Shown here one piece after another: positions 54,318-64,000 of a stretch of 64,000 bases of DNA; position 1 is the first letter of the stretch, and every line of letters begins with the position of its first letter. Source of the stretch: an uncultured Bacteroidaceae bacterium. Its GTDB lineage: Bacteria; Bacteroidota; Bacteroidia; Bacteroidales; Bacteroidaceae. The notes under the pieces were generated by a model, which saw nothing but the letters and a program-made list of their open reading frames with translations, searched no databases and had not been told where the DNA came from. Both the position numbers and the translations under genes were made by a program. The DNA is taken from assembly GCA_944321635.1 (NCBI GenBank), contig CALULY010000002.1, positions 1 to 64,000 on the forward strand. The letters run 5' to 3'.

Positions 54318-54830
54318 ATGGATACAACCGTTAAGCTGCATTCACTCAGCTACAAGGAAGCAAAGGCGTGGGTCGTTGCGGCGTTGTTCGTCGGCGGCAA
54401 CATAGCACTGCCGCAATTGTTCCACCTCGTGCCGCAAGGCGGGATGGTGTGGCTTCCGATCTATTTCTTCACCCTTGTCGGCGCTTACAAATATGGCTGG
54501 CGGGTCGGTCTCCTGACGGCAGTGGCATCACCGTTGGTCAATTCGTTGGCATTCTCGATGCCCGCAGCGGCTTTGCTCCCGGCGATAATCCTCAAATCGA
54601 CGCTCCTGGCCGTCGCGGCAGGCTATGCGGCACGCAAGTTCAAGCGTGTCTCGCTGCCATTGATCGCCGGTGTGGTGTTTTTCTACCAGGCCATAGGGAC
54701 GCTTGGCGAGTGGCTCATCACCGGCAGCCTTGATGCCGCGCTACAAGACATCAGGCTCGGATACCCCGGAATGCTCTTGCAAGTGTTCGGAGGCTACCTT
54801 TTCATCAAATACATCATCCGTAAAAACTGA
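54318..54830 (+). CDS. ECF transporter S component (substrate-binding membrane subunit)
   Basis: From the ATG at 54318 ([16 protein letters not shown]) the product is 170 residues with five to six membrane segments and the typical S-component helix [20 protein letters not shown]. It should bind a vitamin or cofactor precursor and use shared ECF energising subunits encoded elsewhere. The substrate cannot be told. It follows the TonB receptor and the DUF362 gene, suggesting an uptake route from outer to inner membrane. Confidence 0.8.
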   Translation: MDTTVKLHSLSYKEAKAWVVAALFVGGNIALPQLFHLVPQGGMVWLPIYFFTLVGAYKYGWRVGLLTAVASPLVNSLAFSMPAAALLPAIILKSTLLAVAAGYAARKFKRVSLPLIAGVVFFYQAIGTLGEWLITGSLDAALQDIRLGYPGMLLQVFGGYLFIKYIIRKN

Positions 54831-54834
54831 AGCC

Positions 54835-55032
54835 ATGTTTGGATTAGGTACAGGTGAAATCATTGTCATCCTCATCGTCGTGCTGCTCCTTTTCGGCGGA
54901 AAGAAGATACCTGAGCTGATGAAGGGCCTTGGCAAAGGCGTGCGCAGCTTCAAGGACGGGATGAAAGGCATCGACGACGAAACCGAAAAGAAGCCGTCGC
55001 AAGACAACGCCACCAAGGACAAAGAGCAATAA
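54835..55032 (+). CDS. tatA: Twin-arginine translocase subunit TatA
   Basis: From the ATG at 54835 the product is 65 residues: [20 protein letters not shown] is the single membrane helix, followed by the hinge [20 protein letters not shown], an amphipathic helix, and an acidic tail. It starts 4 nt after the ECF gene stop and overlaps tatC by one base. The earlier in-frame start at 54703 lies inside the ECF gene and is rejected. Confidence 0.95.
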   Translation: MFGLGTGEIIVILIVVLLLFGGKKIPELMKGLGKGVRSFKDGMKGIDDETEKKPSQDNATKDKEQ

Positions 55033-55841
55033 TGCAGGACACACAGTGTGGCAAGACCGAGGGCATGACCTTCTGGGAGCATCTCGAAGTCCTGCGGGGT
55101 TCACTCATCAAGATGGCAATTGCCGCCGTAGTTTGCAGTGCGGCGGCATTTGTCTTCAAGGACGAAGTGTTCTCAGTCATCCTTGCGCCCAAGGATGACG
55201 GCTTCATCATCTACCGCCTCTTTGACAGCATCGCATCGCTGGTGTCGTCAGGTGGCACGGAATCATTTGAGATAAACCTCATCAACACCGGGTTGACCAG
55301 CCAATTTGTCACCCACCTCAAAGTGTCGTTGTGCGTGGGGCTGATCGCAGCATCGCCCTACATTCTCTATCTGCTTTTCCATTTCATATCCCCAGCCCTC
55401 TACGACAACGAGAGACGTTACACGGGACGGGTTGTCGCCGGCAGCTACATCATGTTTGTGGCGGGCGTGGTGCTGTGCTATTTCGTGGTGTTCCCCTTGA
55501 CGCTGCGTTTTCTCGGGACGTACCAGGTGAGCGAAGAGGTGGTCAACATGATAAGCCTCGACTCCTACATGGGGACACTCATCACCACGAGCCTGATGAT
55601 GGGACTCACTTTTGAGTTGCCCGTGCTGTGCTGGCTGCTGGCCAAGCTCCACATCCTCAAGGCGGGGATGATGCGGCGGTTCAGGCGGCACGCCTTTGTC
55701 GCCATACTCATCATTGCCGCCGTCATCACGCCGACAACCGACATGTTCACCATGTTTGTCGTGGCATTGCCCGTATGGGTACTCTACGAGGCAAGCATAC
55801 TCATCGTCAGGCGCACCGAGACCAACGACCGCGAGGATTGA
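55032..55841 (+). CDS. tatC: Twin-arginine translocase subunit TatC
   Basis: The 269-residue protein has six membrane segments and the family start MTFWEHLEVLRGSLIKMAI (about 14-32; the E-x-L-R motif is present), the periplasmic loop, and FPLTLRFLG and SYMGTLITTSLMMGLTFELPV. It recognises twin-arginine signal peptides with TatA/B. It overlaps tatA, so the two are translated together. Confidence 0.95.
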   Translation: MQDTQCGKTEGMTFWEHLEVLRGSLIKMAIAAVVCSAAAFVFKDEVFSVILAPKDDGFIIYRLFDSIASLVSSGGTESFEINLINTGLTSQFVTHLKVSLCVGLIAASPYILYLLFHFISPALYDNERRYTGRVVAGSYIMFVAGVVLCYFVVFPLTLRFLGTYQVSEEVVNMISLDSYMGTLITTSLMMGLTFELPVLCWLLAKLHILKAGMMRRFRRHAFVAILIIAAVITPTTDMFTMFVVALPVWVLYEASILIVRRTETNDRED

Positions 55842-55852
55842 TGCCGACGGGA

Positions 55853-56761
55853 CTACCCTCCCGTCCCATAGCGGGAAGCCATCACCCTTATCTCCTCCGC
55901 CACCTCGTCACGCAGAGACTGCGGCGCGACGACTTCCATCTCACGACCGCGTGAAAGGATCTCCTGCTTGAACTCAAACGTAGGCTTCATGCGGTACTCA
56001 AAGACGGCGTAACCGTCCCCCGTCTCCACTTCCTCCTGCGTGTGGTGCAACGGCAAGGCACGCACATACTTGCAATGCACACCGTAGACCTTGAGACGCA
56101 CGGTCATCACCTCCATATCCCCAGTACTCACACCGAAGCTGTCTGCGAAGAAAGCTGCCGGATCAAACGACTTGGGGTAAACAAACTTGCTGTCGAGCGT
56201 CTCAAGCCTTTGTATCCTGTCGAGCGAAAAGGTGCGCAAAGCATCCCTCTCCCTGCAAAGCCCAGTCACGTACCACCGCTGCCTGAACACCTTGAGGCAG
56301 TAGGGTTGCAACGTGTAGGTCGCCGCCTCGTCACGCCAGAAACTCTGGTAGAGCAGCCGCAGCTCGACCCCGTCGCGCATCGCCTCGATCACCGGGGTCA
56401 GGAAACGCCGCCCGGACGGGATTTCCTCAAAGAGTATGCGCCGCTTCAAGTGGTGGCTCTCGTTGATGAGGTTGTTCACGGCGAAAGTGTTGAGCAACCA
56501 ACTGCGCACTCCCCCCTTTTCCATGTCCTCGGCATTCTCGATGTAGTAGACGTAGCCCCCCTTGCGGTCGCACAAGATGTTGATGTCAAACACCTGCTCG
56601 ATGGCATCCCGCCAGTTGCAGAACGTGCGCCGGGGGATCTTCTCCCCGTCACTGAACTTGGAGCGCAGCCACTTGGCATTGATCTCGGCAAATGTTATGC
56701 GCCCGGCACGGTAAATCGTGTCCACGAACCATATATATTTATCAAACAAGTCCTTGGTCAT
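55853..56761 (-). CDS. WYL-domain transcriptional regulator
   Basis: From the ATG at 56761 (MTKDLFDKYIWFVDTIYRAG) the product is 302 residues: a winged helix-turn-helix region (about 10-70, with RAGRITFAEINAKWLRS, RRTFCNWRDAIE), a WYL-like domain (about 120-210, with ELRLLYQSFWRDEAATYTLQPYCLKVFRQRWYVTGLC) and a WCX-type C-terminal domain. Such proteins sense small ligands or nucleic acids and act as repressors or activators. The longer frame from 57043 crosses repeat C and the promoter and is rejected. It converges with tatC and is divergent from the OPT gene. Confidence 0.88.
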   Translation of the reverse strand: MTKDLFDKYIWFVDTIYRAGRITFAEINAKWLRSKFSDGEKIPRRTFCNWRDAIEQVFDINILCDRKGGYVYYIENAEDMEKGGVRSWLLNTFAVNNLINESHHLKRRILFEEIPSGRRFLTPVIEAMRDGVELRLLYQSFWRDEAATYTLQPYCLKVFRQRWYVTGLCRERDALRTFSLDRIQRLETLDSKFVYPKSFDPAAFFADSFGVSTGDMEVMTVRLKVYGVHCKYVRALPLHHTQEEVETGDGYAVFEYRMKPTFEFKQEILSRGREMEVVAPQSLRDEVAEEIRVMASRYGTGG

Positions 56762-56792
56762 CGCATCATTTACTTTAATTGTTAGCGTTGCA

Positions 56793-56800
56793 CAAATATA
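56793..56800 (-). promoter_or_regulatory. WYL regulator promoter box TATATTTG
   Basis: On the minus strand TATATTTG fits TAnnTTTG, with a TTG 20 bp upstream. The leader is about 25-30 nt. Confidence 0.6.
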
Positions 56801-56933
56801 AGGAATCGCCACGCCAACGCCAACCGCTGCGGCACACATACGTCCCACGCAGAGACAACCTGCCCCACTCCAGCACCCGCGCACACAGCTGACGGACAAA
56901 TCCCGCCGCAGGAAGCCACCAGCCCGGTGCATG

Positions 56934-57031
56934 AAGTTTATTTTTAGAGTAAAAATATATAGATTTAACCTACAAACACATAAACTTAACCTGAAAATAC
57001 ATGTTTTAAGGCTAAAAACAAACTTTTCTCC
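56934..57031 (-). repeat. Intergenic repeat family 1, copy C
   Basis: AGAGT, AACCT, AACCT and AGGCT boxes start at 56946, 56967, 56988 and 57009, exactly 21 bp apart. Ends are AAGTTTATTTTTAGAG and CTAAAAACAAACTTTTC, an imperfect inverted repeat. Same orientation as copy B. Confidence 0.85.
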
Positions 57032-57149
57032 CAATGCCATCACCTTTCACGGCGGCTGATGGCAAATGATGCCTGACTGTACCCGTCACGATGCACGAGC
57101 AGCGGAAAAAACGCATGACTTGCCAGGCATGACCGTTTTTGACCACGCG

Positions 57150-57181
57150 TTTGTGATGGTGTGATGTAAACGTTATATTTG
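57150..57181 (+). promoter_or_regulatory. OPT transporter promoter (TTTG - 20 bp - TATATTTG)
   Basis: TTTG (57150-57153) and TATATTTG (57174-57181) are 20 bp apart. Transcription would start close to 57188, only a few nt before the ATG at 57192, which favours the ATG at 57216 as the true start. Confidence 0.75.
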
Positions 57182-57215
57182 TGCATCGTTAATGAAACCA
57201 TATCTGCGTGAAAAG

Positions 57216-59228
57216 ATGGCAAAATCAAATGGCAACGCTCCCGTCTCTCTGCATGAGAACGCGTTCAGGGAGCTGAAAGACGGGGAAGTCTACGTCCCCG
57301 TGATGAAAAGCAACCAAAACTATCCAGAAGTCAACGCATGGTCTGTCGCCTGGGGCATAGCCATGGCAGTGCTGTTCTCTGCGGCGACGGCGTTCCTCGG
57401 CTTGAAAGTCGGCCAAGTGTTTGAAGCCGCCATCCCGATAGCCATCATCGCCGTCGGATTGTCCGGTGCCGCCAAGCGCAAGAAGGCACTCGGCGAGAAT
57501 GTCATCATCCAGTCCATAGGCGCGTGCTCGGGGATGATCGTGGCAGGTGCGATATTCACGCTGCCGGCGTTGTACATCCTTGAGAGCAAGTACCCTGACG
57601 TGAGCGTGGGGTTCTTCCAAGTCTTCATCAGCTCGCTGCTTGGCGGCGTGCTTGGCATATTCTTCCTCATACCATTCCGCAAGTACTTCGTCGCGGATAT
57701 GCACGGCAAGTTCCCGTTCCCCGAGGCAACGGCCACGACCCAGGTGCTTGTCTCAGGCGAACAAGGGGGCGGACACGCCAAGACACTGCTCAAGGCCGGG
57801 CTGGTCGGCGGGCTTTACGACTTCATCGTCTCGACCTTCGGCTGGTGGAGCGACACTTTCACGACGCGCTTCTGCCACTACGGCGAGGTTCTCGCCGACA
57901 AGGCCAAGCTGGTTTTCAAGATGAACACGAGTGCGGCGTTGCTCGGCCTCGGATATATCATAGGCTTGAAGTACGCCTTCATAATCTTCCTCGGCTCGGC
58001 CGTGGTGTGGTGGGTGATTGTCCCGGCAATCTCGCTCATCTGGGGCAATGACGTGCTGTCGATGTGGAATCCCGCAATCACGACAATCGTGGCATCGATG
58101 TCGCCCGAGGAGATCTACAACAATTACGCCAAGAGCATAGGCATCGGGGGCATAGCCATGGCGGGAATAATCGGCATCGTGAAGTCGTGGGGTATCATCA
58201 AGAGCGCGGTAGGGCTTGCCGCCAAGGAATTCAAGGGCAAGTCCGGTGGCACTGAGGCGGTAGTAAGGACACAACGTGACCTGCCGATGAAAGTCATATT
58301 GGTCGGTGCAGCCGTGACCATCATCGCGATATTCCTGTTCCTGCACTTCGGGGTGATGCAAGGCAACCTGCTGCATTCGGTCGTAGCGGTGTTGCTCATA
58401 GCCGTGATAGCATTTCTTTTCACCACCGTCGCCGCCAACGCGATAGCCATCGTCGGGAGCAATCCCGTGTCAGGCATGACGCTGATGACGCTCATCCTTG
58501 CCTCGGTGGTCATGGTGGCGGTAGGTCTGCGCGGCACGGGCGGCATGGTCGCCGCACTCATCATGGGCGGCGTGGTCTGCACGGCACTGTCGATGGCAGG
58601 AGGTTTTGTGACAGACTTGAAAATCGGCTACTGGCTCGGCTCGACACCGAGAAAACAAGAGACATGGAAGTTTGTCGGCACGCTGGTGTCCGCCGCCACG
58701 GTCGCGGGGGTGATGATAATGCTCAATGACATCTATGGTTTCGTCGAGACGGCGAGGACCCCCAACCCGCTCGTCGCGCCCCAAGCAAACGCCATGGCGG
58801 CAGTAATCGAGCCTCTCATGAATGGCAGCCAGGCTCCATGGTTGCTCTACGGCATCGGGGCTGTCGTTGCCGTGGTGCTGACATTTGCCAAAATCCCAGC
58901 CCTCCCCTTTGCTTTGGGGATGTTCATCCCGTTGGAACTCAACTTGCCATTGCTCTTCGGCGGGCTCGTGAGCTGGTATGTTTCCTCGCGCCGCAAGGGC
59001 AAAAAGGAGAATGAACGCAGGCACGAGCGTGGGACGTTGATCGCATCTGGCTTCATCGCAGGAGGCGCATTGATGGGAGTAGTCAGCACATTGCTCAAAT
59101 TCGTGGGCGTCGATTGGTTCAGCACGGCATGGGCGGCAAGCCCGGTTGCGACGGTGCTCTCGCTGGTCGCCTACATCCTGCTCGTCACCTACTTTGTGAG
59201 ACTGGCATTCGGCAAGGACAAGAAGTGA
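57216..59228 (+). CDS. OPT-family oligopeptide/metal-chelate transporter
   Basis: From the ATG at 57216 (MAKSNGNAPVSLHENAF) the product is 670 residues with about 14-16 membrane segments. It matches the bacterial OPT branch: LFSAATAFLGLKVGQVFEAAIP, MHGKFPFPEATATTQVLVSGEQG and GSNPVSGMTLMTLILASV. OPT proteins import small peptides or metal chelates with protons. The open frame starts 8 codons earlier at 57192, but the promoter position makes the later ATG better. It is followed after 35 nt by the beta-galactosidase gene. Confidence 0.92.
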   Translation: MAKSNGNAPVSLHENAFRELKDGEVYVPVMKSNQNYPEVNAWSVAWGIAMAVLFSAATAFLGLKVGQVFEAAIPIAIIAVGLSGAAKRKKALGENVIIQSIGACSGMIVAGAIFTLPALYILESKYPDVSVGFFQVFISSLLGGVLGIFFLIPFRKYFVADMHGKFPFPEATATTQVLVSGEQGGGHAKTLLKAGLVGGLYDFIVSTFGWWSDTFTTRFCHYGEVLADKAKLVFKMNTSAALLGLGYIIGLKYAFIIFLGSAVVWWVIVPAISLIWGNDVLSMWNPAITTIVASMSPEEIYNNYAKSIGIGGIAMAGIIGIVKSWGIIKSAVGLAAKEFKGKSGGTEAVVRTQRDLPMKVILVGAAVTIIAIFLFLHFGVMQGNLLHSVVAVLLIAVIAFLFTTVAANAIAIVGSNPVSGMTLMTLILASVVMVAVGLRGTGGMVAALIMGGVVCTALSMAGGFVTDLKIGYWLGSTPRKQETWKFVGTLVSAATVAGVMIMLNDIYGFVETARTPNPLVAPQANAMAAVIEPLMNGSQAPWLLYGIGAVVAVVLTFAKIPALPFALGMFIPLELNLPLLFGGLVSWYVSSRRKGKKENERRHERGTLIASGFIAGGALMGVVSTLLKFVGVDWFSTAWAASPVATVLSLVAYILLVTYFVRLAFGKDKK

Positions 59229-59257
59229 TTGATAAAGAAACAACCCCAAAAACATAA

Positions 59258-62530
<3,273 letters not shown>

Positions 62531-62555
62531 CCATCACGGCAATGCATGGGAACAA

Positions 62556-62587
62556 GAAGAGGCGCGGAAGTCATCCCGCGCCTCTTC
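62556..62587. terminator. Hairpin between beta-galactosidase and the downstream convergent gene
   Basis: GAAGAGGCGCGG (62556-62567) pairs perfectly with CCGCGCCTCTTC (62576-62587) over an 8-nt loop. The plus side continues TGTATC, the minus side TTGTTCCC, so T-tracts are weak. It lies between convergent genes. Confidence 0.65.
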
Positions 62588-62613
62588 TGTATCAAAACCG
62601 TCAAATCCGCCAA

Positions 62614-63021
62614 TCATTCCTCCTTGTACAGGACGAAAGCGAAATCATCCTTGACCAAGCGGACAAAATCCTTGTAACCGCTGTCCTTGAGCTTGCCCTC
62701 GACCTTTGACATCTCCTTTTGCAAGTCGTTCTTGTTGTCGTCATAAAAGACAGCGCAAACCTTCTCCTTCATGTTAAGGCGGTTGGCGAGATAGAGTTTC
62801 ATCTGGAGCGAATACTCCGCCTCGTGCGGGAGGAAGCCCTCTTCGTTCAAGTAAAGGCTATCGACCGTCTGTATGTCTGTCACGAATGCCGTTGAGTCGG
62901 TCATCGAAATCCCCACCCCGAAAAGGTAGGCTTGCTTGGGCGCGTCGTCTTTCCTGCCCGAAGCCATGGCGTACACCGCCACCGCGAGGGCCAAAGCTGC
63001 AATGTTGAGTCTCTTTGTCAT
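62614..63021 (-). CDS. Small exported protein of unknown function
   Basis: From the ATG at 63021 (MTKRLNIAALALAVAVYAMA) the product is 135 residues with a signal peptide (about 1-20) and a soluble remainder with VDSLYLNEEGFLPHEAEYSL, NMKEKVCAVFYDDNKNDLQKEMSK and KDFVRLVKDDFAFVLYKEE. I do not recognise a family. The open frame upstream of 63021 overlaps nadE and is not coding. It follows nadE after 13 nt and is probably co-transcribed. Confidence 0.7.
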   Translation of the reverse strand: MTKRLNIAALALAVAVYAMASGRKDDAPKQAYLFGVGISMTDSTAFVTDIQTVDSLYLNEEGFLPHEAEYSLQMKLYLANRLNMKEKVCAVFYDDNKNDLQKEMSKVEGKLKDSGYKDFVRLVKDDFAFVLYKEE

Positions 63022-63034
63022 ATCGTTGTGCTGT

Positions 63035-64000
63035 TTATTGTTGCAAATCACTGATGAACGCCCCTGACGAGACATCACTCGGCATACGCCAATCGCCTCG
63101 CGGGCTAAGGGAGACGGCATCGACTTTCGGCCCGTCCGGCAGGCATGACCTCTTGAATTGCTGGGTGAAGAATCGTTTGATGAACGTGGTGAGCCACCGC
63201 CTGATAGTCGCCTCATCATACGTCCCGGCAAAGGCAAGCCTGGCGAGGAACAACACCTTGGCAGGGCTGGACTTGTGCCGCAGGATGTGGTAGAGGAAGA
63301 AGTCGTGCAATTCATACGGTCCCACGATGTCCTCCGTCTTCTGCTTCACATCATTGCCGCCCTCACCAGGCAGGAGTTCCGGGCTTATCGGGGTGTCGAT
63401 GATGTCCATGAGGATTGCCCCGACCGCCTTGTCAGAAGCCGTCGAAGCGACATGCGCGACTATGGCACGCACCATTGTCTTTGTCACGCCGGCATTGACA
63501 CCATACATCGACATGTGGTCTCCGTTGTAGGTCGCCCATCCCAACGCCAGCTCCGAGAGGTCGCCAGTCCCGATGACGATGCCGCCCGTCTGGTTGGCGA
63601 TGTCCATGAGGATCTGCGTGCGCTCCCTTGCCTGAGCATTCTCATACGTCGTGTCGTGCACCGTCACGTCATGCCCTATGTCCTTGAAGTGCCCCAGGCA
63701 CGCATCCTTGATGCTGACCTCCCTGACCGTAGTCCCGAGGGCACGCATCAAGGCAAGGGCGTTGTTGTAAGTCCTGTCCGTCGTCCCGAATCCCGGCATC
63801 GTGACTGCCGTGATTCCCTCGGCAGGCAAACCCAGTTTGTCAAAGGTCTTGCGGCACACCAGCAGGGCAAGCGTCGAGTCAAGCCCGCCAGACACGCCGA
63901 TGACAACACTGCGGCAGCCTATCTGCTTCAGACGCTTGGCCAGCGCGGTCGCCTGGATTTCAAAAGCTTCGCCGCACACCTCGTCAGCCTCATCGGCGGA
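63035..64000 (-). CDS. nadE: Glutamine-dependent NAD+ synthetase, C-terminal part (runs off the window)
   Basis: The visible part (over 320 residues) contains the ATP pyrophosphatase P-loop [62 protein letters not shown], and a C-terminal tail typical of the two-domain NadE. The frame is open to the end of the window with no plausible start there, so the N-terminal glutaminase domain lies beyond position 64000. It makes NAD from deamido-NAD with glutamine and ATP. Confidence 0.94.
   Translation of the reverse strand, partial: SADEADEVCGEAFEIQATALAKRLKQIGCRSVVIGVSGGLDSTLALLVCRKTFDKLGLPAEGITAVTMPGFGTTDRTYNNALALMRALGTTVREVSIKDACLGHFKDIGHDVTVHDTTYENAQARERTQILMDIANQTGGIVIGTGDLSELALGWATYNGDHMSMYGVNAGVTKTMVRAIVAHVASTASDKAVGAILMDIIDTPISPELLPGEGGNDVKQKTEDIVGPYELHDFFLYHILRHKSSPAKVLFLARLAFAGTYDEATIRRWLTTFIKRFFTQQFKRSCLPDGPKVDAVSLSPRGDWRMPSDVSSGAFISDLQQ

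Larger units (their letters stand above)
56762..57215. other. 454-bp divergent intergenic region (WYL regulator / OPT transporter)
   Basis: Holds the WYL promoter box (56793-56800), copy C of repeat family 1 (56934-57031) and the OPT promoter (57150-57181). No gene seen. Confidence 0.6.

Overview
The window is chromosomal DNA from a Bacteroidales bacterium, most likely a gut commensal. Evidence: repeated TAnnTTTG minus-7 promoter boxes, several with a TTG/TTTG box 19-21 bp upstream; an UpxY-type antiterminator heading a capsule locus; one-gene LptF/LptG permeases; RibBA; and host-glycan hydrolases (GH29 fucosidase, GH2 beta-galactosidase). Genus and family cannot be fixed from the sequence alone.

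Layout. 1-9.2 kb: tRNA-Asn, adenosine/PfkB kinase, Ctp protease, helix-hairpin-helix protein, acpP-fabF (minus strand), a NamZ-type cell-wall hydrolase and polyphosphate kinase. 9.7-16.7 kb: a receiver/PEP-synthase-like fusion, ychF-lgt, a small heat-shock protein and a DUF4160/DUF2442 gene pair. 16.9-34.4 kb: a minus-strand surface-polysaccharide operon of 16 genes, read from a good promoter at 34.4 kb (antiterminator, flippase, EpsG-type polymerase, three GT2 and three GT4 glycosyltransferases, pyruvyltransferase, two ATP-grasp proteins, GNAT, initiating sugar phosphate transferase, aminotransferase, 4,6-dehydratase) to a strong terminator at 16.9 kb. Its middle is visibly AT-richer than the flanks, as expected for exchanged capsule genes. 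A divergent tyrosine recombinase lies beside its promoter. 36-43.6 kb: ABC-F ATPase, lptF/G-ribBA-Bax-inhibitor operon, HAD protein, cytidine deaminase and glucosaminidase. 43.9-64 kb: GNAT/nitrilase fusion, glutamate dehydrogenase, fucosidase plus a secreted partner, a TonB receptor-DUF362-ECF-TatA-TatC operon, WYL regulator, OPT transporter, beta-galactosidase and the 3' part of nadE.

The most notable signals are not ordinary genes. (1) Three G9 homopolymer tracts occur in the polysaccharide operon: one in its leader, one in an ATP-grasp gene (in frame), and one in a GT2 gene where loss of a single G would replace an abrupt 13-residue end by a plausible 49-residue C-terminus that stops just before the next gene. 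This looks like slipped-strand phase variation. (2) Two families of intergenic repeats, each with three copies in this window, have strict internal registers (21 bp; 21 bp core with 22 bp flanks) and no coding explanation. (3) An 86-87 bp tandem duplication carries copies of the ychF promoter. (4) A DUF1893 domain is fused in frame to a TonB-dependent receptor. (5) The DUF362 gene next to it carries an apparent 1-nt frameshift.
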